From Hippopus hippopus (lineage: Eukaryota > Mollusca > Bivalvia > Cardiida > Cardiidae), in the NCBI GenBank assembly GCA_946811185.2, contig OX328097.1, positions 56,387,063 to 56,451,062 on the forward strand: a stretch of 64,000 nt of DNA, in the 5' to 3' direction. A program made the position numbers and the translations under genes. Each line of letters begins with the position of its first letter. Within the stretch, counting starts at the first letter, position 1. The notes under the pieces were generated by a model, which had not been told where the DNA came from, ran no database searches, and saw only the letters and a program-made list of their open reading frames with translations. Of this stretch, positions 59,153-64,000 are shown piece by piece.

Positions 59153-59290
59153 CTGAAAAGAGATGAAAACAGAAAGACATTTTAGAAAACATTATATAGC
59201 AAAAAGTTCTTGTTAATTCTTTGCAATAAAACAAAAATTGTTAATTGTCACTGCAGTAGGATTTATTCCTCTTTCATTGCTGAACATTGT

Positions 59291-59521
59291 CTTAACCTTT
59301 ACCAAATAATCCAGTTTTTAACAACCATTTATAGGGGCTTTTGAAAACATTGTGGGAAAATGGGAAAATGCTGGTAAGCATTTTCTCCTTTTCCCACGAT
59401 GTTTTTTACCCTTTCAAAGATTAGTTACATTTTTCTAGCTATACCAGTAACTGATTTTCTCCTGCAAAACTGCTTTCCATTTGGACAAGTCTAAAATTGT
59501 GTTGTTTTGTAAAGAGTCAAC
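59291..59521 (+). mobile_element. Family A MITE, short core
   Basis: Core shortened to AATGCTGGTAAGCATT. Confidence 0.85.
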
Positions 59522-59654
59522 TACATACACACAGTATGTTGCAAACAGTGCAGATCAACTTCAGACTGCAAAGAAAAACACCTTTTTTTGGATGTACATT
59601 GTCTGATACTTGTACACAAAAACCCATCTGGCAAAATTAACTTTTAAATTCGAA

Positions 59655-59745
59655 AGTTAGGCGTAAAAAAAAAAGTTTGTTTCGGGTAACCCGACCCTAC
59701 CTAGAGATTTTGCCCCGACCCTAATTTTTTTTTTTTTTTTGTCTT
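59655..59745 (+). repeat. GTTTGTTTCGGGTAACCCGACC repeat end
   Basis: AAAAAGTTTGTTTCGGGTAA, then CCGACCCTACCTAG, then a T-rich run. An inverted relative lies at 62451-62515. Confidence 0.7.
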
Positions 59746-60775
59746 CCGATAAAAAAAAAATCAGCCTTTTGTCATACTGTGTCACAGGACGCCTGTTTCG
59801 GCAAATATTGCGCATTATACTATAGGTGTACAATCATGTACTACTACATACATAATTATGCATGAAAACTCCTACGCCTGTACAAAAGCTATCTGTATCG
59901 GAGTATAATGAACCGACCTTAAACACAAACTGTCAAACGCAATAACGTGGGTTTTCCATTTCTAAAAATACATACAAGCAGGCGGAGAGATCGGGCTTTT
60001 TCGGTAACTCCACACAGGAACTTCTGTTTATCGAACGTTCGTATCCTATCGCACGGTTACAAAAGACAAACGGGTACCAGTTTTATCTTCTACAACAAAT
60101 CACGCCCGAAATACTGCGGTACTATACAGACTGTGTAACGAACTTTTAGTTGTGATTTTCGCTTTTCTTCGCGTAAAATATAGACAGGATCCCGTCATCT
60201 CTGTTGTCATCACCGCATTTCCGGTTCTGTAGTGCATTGTCGCTACTTTCGGTTTGCTAGATTTCAGATTGAACAAGTTCGGTTCATTCGGCAAAAGTGC
60301 TAGCATGCTCCAGAACTACGAGCAATTAAGGTGTTCAATGCAGATATAACATTCGAAAAATTTTAATGGACGTTTCTCTTGCAACTTATCTGACAGGACG
60401 GACTGTGGACTAAACTAGACTAGACGACGGCAACGATAGAATTTTAGATTTGTATCAAGCGTCGATAGGTCTTCATATTAGACAGGTATTTTCATATTTT
60501 TTTTCTATCTCTGTTACAATGAGGCAACAATAATTTCTTTCGGAAAATATAAATCTACCCAAACTTGCCTTGTTCTCGCTCTGCCCCCCCCCCCTTTCAC
60601 TCAGCTTAATTTACCCTACCTGGTCTTAAAGAAAAACCTGAAACTGCCTAGGCTAGGAGCCGCTATGCAAAAATTTTCCAAGGCTTTCTAATCTCTCCTA
60701 CACTTCCGGCAAGTGATGCCACTTTAGTTTCCAGGTAAAATGTGTCTGATCTATATAAAATTGAGGAGCAGCAGC
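59746..60775. other. CpG-richer block without a recognised gene
   Basis: Base composition changes from about 59.76 to 60.48 kb, with many CpG (ATCGAACGTTCGTATCC, TCGCGTAAAATA, GTCGCTACTTTCGG). No coiled-coil coding exon is found, so it is not shown to be the NPHP1 start. It could be a promoter, or the interior of a transposon like the CpG-richer part of the hAT-like element. A C12-13 run lies at 60585. Confidence 0.4.
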
Positions 60776-61366
60776 ACTTCTCCCACATTTCTTGACGGAT
60801 TTGGGTAAAATTTTCACAGGATGTTTCTCATCATGTGACCTAGCGCATATTGTCAAGGTTTTGCAATTCATAGCTGCATCATGGAAAAAGGGGGCTTCAT
60901 GTTGTATTTCATTTTTCACCAATATCTCTTTAATTAATACTGGACATATCTCAACGGATTTGGATGAAATTTTCACAGATCATGTGACCTAGCGCATATT
61001 GTCAGGGTTTTGGAATTTATTACTGTGTCATGGAAAAAGGGGGCTTCATGTCAAATTTAAACTGCGTCCATCCTTACAAAAGTCTGTTTCTTGTGAACGC
61101 AACTCCTCCCACATTTCTTGACGGATTTGGATAAAATGTTCATAGAATGTTTCTCATCATGTGACCTAGTGCAGATTGTCAAGGTTTTGCGATTTATAGT
61201 TGCATCATGGAAAAAGGGGGCTTCATGTTATATTTCATTTTTCACCAATATCTCTTTAATTACTTGACATATCTCAATGGATTTGGATGAAATTTTCACA
61301 GATCATGTGACCTAGCGCATATTGTCAGGGTTTTGGAATTTATTGCTGTGTCATGGGAAAAAAAAA
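60776..61366. repeat. Tandem repeat, two 325-bp units each of two related halves
   Basis: Order A-B-A'-B'. A starts CCCACATTTCTTGACGGATT (60783, 61110), B starts ATATCTCAACGGATTTGGAT (about 60948, 61271). Both halves contain ATTTTCACAG, CATGTGACCTAG and ATGGAAAAAGGGGGCTTCAT. A GTGCGTCCGTCTGTCC stretch follows at 61463. Confidence 0.88.
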
Positions 61367-61915
61367 TGTTTTTCATCAATGTATCTCCAACTAATGGACA
61401 TAATTTCATGAAACTTCATATTTTTATTGCTTAATCAAAGCCAATGACCAATGAGTCTGTTGTGCGTCCGTCTGTCCATCCATCAGTCCATGCGTAAAAC
61501 TTTTAGATCACAAGTAACACAATATATCCATTGAGCTACCCAGGTAGGTGCTAGAAATTCCAACACTTTAGTCTCTAAAGCTAGCTGCTTGAAATAGCAG
61601 CCATGTGGCGGTGTATATTGTGATGACGACACTCTTGTTTCACATTATAACTCTGAAGGACAACAAAAGTGGATACTTGTAATTTCAAAGTTGTGTCAAG
61701 AATGTGTGTTCTAGATAAAAAACAATATGCATAACCTTTGTAAACCCAACTTTTCTACAGATAAAATGTTTACTTTAAATCAGTATAATATATATAGTCC
61801 TCTAAAGTGTTCTGGAGGGGGAGGGTATTAAACATAAAAACAAACGAAACATTCTAGTATTTATTCAGTTTATTTAGAAACTTGCAAATGAATATTTTTC
61901 ACTTTTTCAGCTGTT
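61367..61915. other. Unassigned, probably flank of the 325-bp repeat element
   Basis: Starts with a further partial repeat (TCATCAATGTATCTCCAACT); no boundary found. Confidence 0.35.
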
Positions 61916-62151
61916 TTAGCTCTTTACCACACAATCCACAGTTTTAATAATCCTTAAAAAAAACTTTTTGAAAACATTGTGGGAAAATTGAGGGAAAAGG
62001 AGAAAATGCTATAAACCCATATTTTCTTTGTTTCCCATGTTTTCTACCCTTCCCAAAACAAATTTCAATTTGTGAATTACATTTGTTTTGTTGTCAGCAA
62101 ATACTTTTAATTTGGACAAGTCTAAAAAATTTCAATTCAGAAAAGAGTTAA
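61916..62151 (+). mobile_element. Family A MITE, duplicated left arm piece
   Basis: Contains GTGGGAAAATTGAGGGAAAA, a doubled arm segment. Ends AAAAGAGTTAA. Confidence 0.83.
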
Positions 62152-62218
62152 ACAAAAGTGGACAGCATTCAGTGGGGAAAAAAGATGCAAATATAGAAGT
62201 ATAGTTTAGATAGAATTT

Positions 62219-62360
62219 GACCATTTACCGCACAATCAGAAAGTTAGTGACAGACTAGAGGTCTTTTGAACACATAATGAGAAAAGGGACTCAGAGCTGG
62301 TAGCCACAATTTTCTCTTTTTTTTTTCCATTTTCGAAAGCAAATACCACCATTTCAAAAT

Positions 62361-62362
<2 letters not shown>
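62219..62362 (+). mobile_element. Family A MITE, right end lost at a homopolymer
   Basis: CCATTTACCGCACAATCAGA to CACCATTTCAAAATGG. Confidence 0.7.
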
Positions 62363-62396
<34 letters not shown>

Positions 62397-62411
62397 GGGG
62401 GGGGGGGGGGA

Positions 62412-62452
<41 letters not shown>

Positions 62453-62515
62453 CGTCCCTACCCTACCTAACATTTTTGGAGACGTTACCCTAAACAAACT
62501 ATTTTTTTTTTTAGG
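62363..62515. repeat. T33-G15-AAT-A37 homopolymer block and adjoining repeat end
   Basis: T run 62363-62395, G run 62396-62410, A run 62414-62450, then TTCGTCCCTACCCTACC and TTACCCTAAACAAACTA, the inverted relative of 59655-59745. Confidence 0.9.
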
Positions 62516-62519
62516 CCTT

Positions 62520-63625
62520 ATTTGGGGGTTTACTTTTGGCTAGAAATATGCATTTTATCTGTTTATGTGGAAAAGAAGCCTGTGGCTTGAGAGAGAGAGG
62601 GTTGTATAAAGCACTAGCCACCAATTTCCTGGCGCACATGGAAAGGTGCATAGGGCAGGTGACATAACGAAGTAACTGTTGAAAACAGCTTTAACGACGT
62701 ATATTACATATTTTTCTAACAGACAGATTTTTTTAAAGCTTTGCACATACAAAGCTCATCATGTCTCTAGGAGATTACAGTAAAAAAAGATGTGGGTCAC
62801 CGTGCTCATTTCTGAGAAATCTGCCTTTGAAAAAGGTATATACAGTTCCAAAATTCAGCTTATACTGGATTTAAAGTGCCTTTCTTTAATGGTCAGTTAA
62901 ACAGGAAATTACAGGGAAAGTATATAAATATACATCATTTTGATTAAAATTCATATATTTTTGCACAAAAAATATATAAAAGCCTGGTTTTGAGCATGGT
63001 AAATGTACAAATATGCATGTTATATATGGATCATTGAGTTAAAAAGGGAGATAATTTGACCAAATTAAGGGAGGGTTAATCTTAAATAAATACATAATTT
63101 CTAACAGACAGATTTTTCTTAAAATTTCCTCACTTATAGTATTTATTATTCTAAACAATAAGAAAAAATAAAAATGGCACCTATCTGTGCTTATTTGGTC
63201 AGAAAACAAGGTTGAAGGTCACCGTGGAAGTTATTTATTCAAGGAAAAAAAAAGAAGAAATTGTTCAATAGGAGTGATTTCTGCTTTTCCAACAATACTT
63301 TTCAAAGTGGAAACAGCTATACTTCCACAGCATTAAATGTCCTGCCTTTGTTTCTATGTTTGTCAGCAGCATTTTAATTATTTCACGGTGACAGTTCAAA
63401 GATCCATTTTTTTCTCTTCACCAATACTACCCGAAGACAGTGCTACTTGTTTCAGTGCACCAATACTATTACCATTATGTGCAAAAAATACATAGGTGCA
63501 CTTTTGATTCAATATCCACAACAAAAATACATGCGCAGTAGGATGCGCGCAAACATTTGTCATATATGTCGTTAAACACCAAACAACCAATATGAGGCAT
63601 GCACATTTCCCATAGCCAAAGATCA
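62520..63625. other. Unassigned AT-rich sequence
   Basis: TCTAACAGACAGATTTTT occurs at about 62715 and 63100, suggesting an old internal duplication. No NPHP1 exon found. Confidence 0.4.
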
Positions 63626-63855
63626 TTTACCTCTTTACCAACTGACGAAATTTTAGACTTGTCCAAATTAAAGCCATTTACAGACAAAAATTAAAGATGG
63701 CTCAAATGGTGGAACTTGTCTTTGATCAGCAAGAAAACATTATGGGAAAAGGAGAAAATGCTGGTGACCAATGTTTTCTCCTATTCCCACAATGGTTTCA
63801 GAGGACTTCTTCCTCTGCACTGTTAAAATTTGAGACTGTTTAGAAAAAGGGTGAA
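63626..63855 (-). mobile_element. Family A MITE, near full length
   Basis: CTCTTTACCAACTGACGAAA start; core AATGCTGGTGACCAATGTT. Confidence 0.85.
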
Positions 63856-64000
63856 ATAAACAGGACACAGCTGTGATAAGTATTTCATATATATGTATAC
63901 TTAATTTAAAATTAGACATAATTAATCCCCATAAATCAGTTATAGATTGATCTACCAGTGCATAAGCAAGTACCGGTACTTCCTATTATAATTTGCAGCC

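Noticed and set aside
60100..60306. Possible first exon of NPHP1 in the CpG-richer block
   Set aside because: The 68-codon frame has no coiled-coil pattern or similarity to the NPHP1 N terminus, and no phase-compatible donor was found.
63396..63626. Minus-strand frame checked as an NPHP1 N-terminal exon
   Set aside because: No coiled-coil heptads and no acceptor in the right phase; similarity to NPHP1 is not visible.

Overview
This is animal nuclear DNA: AT-rich, intron-dominated and packed with short repeats. The repeat families (hairpin-ended elements with 145-bp tandem units, tRNA-headed SINEs with mollusc-type 3' domains, many palindromic MITEs) suggest a mollusc, most likely a bivalve. 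That placement rests on remembered repeat types, not on a search.

One host gene runs through most of the window on the minus strand: NPHP1 (nephrocystin-1), a ciliary transition-zone and cell-junction scaffold protein. I could place 22 coding exons between 59152 and 10503. They join in one open frame of 1866 nt (622 codons) with consistent intron phases and AG/GT splice sites throughout. In order they encode the end of the N-terminal region, a long Glu/Asp-rich stretch, an SH3 domain split over two exons, a second acidic block, and most of the nephrocystin homology domain. The first roughly 90 and last roughly 95 codons (by comparison with human NPHP1) are not found here and probably lie right of 64000 and left of 1.

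The introns make up about 96% of the gene span. The dominant family (A) is a roughly 228-bp MITE flanked by TTAA, with a near-perfect central palindrome. I count more than 70 copies or fragments, about a fifth of the window by hand estimate. Other repeats are a second TTAA palindromic family (B), two further MITE families (C, D), a TA-flanked 1.5-kb element present as two inverted copies (E), a hAT-like 2.7-kb insertion, an internally deleted mariner, a decayed Tc1-like transposase, several foldbacks, and SINEs.

Layout: 1-356 end of a 145-bp-unit element; 1261-2693 mariner; 2.7-13.7 kb MITE clusters with SINEs, the first E copy (6481-7992) and the last exon seen (10503-10547); 13.77-16.41 kb the complete 145-bp-unit element; 16.7-33.9 kb exons 10-21 with a hAT-like insertion at 27977-30713; 33.93-36.44 kb the second E copy; 37-46.9 kb MITEs, one exon and two hairpin-ended elements; 47.2-59.2 kb exons 1-8; 59.5-64 kb a CpG-richer block, 325-bp tandem repeats and low-complexity sequence.

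Many insertions are nested inside others, so their relative order can be read directly. One family A insertion has a paralogous empty site in the other E copy.
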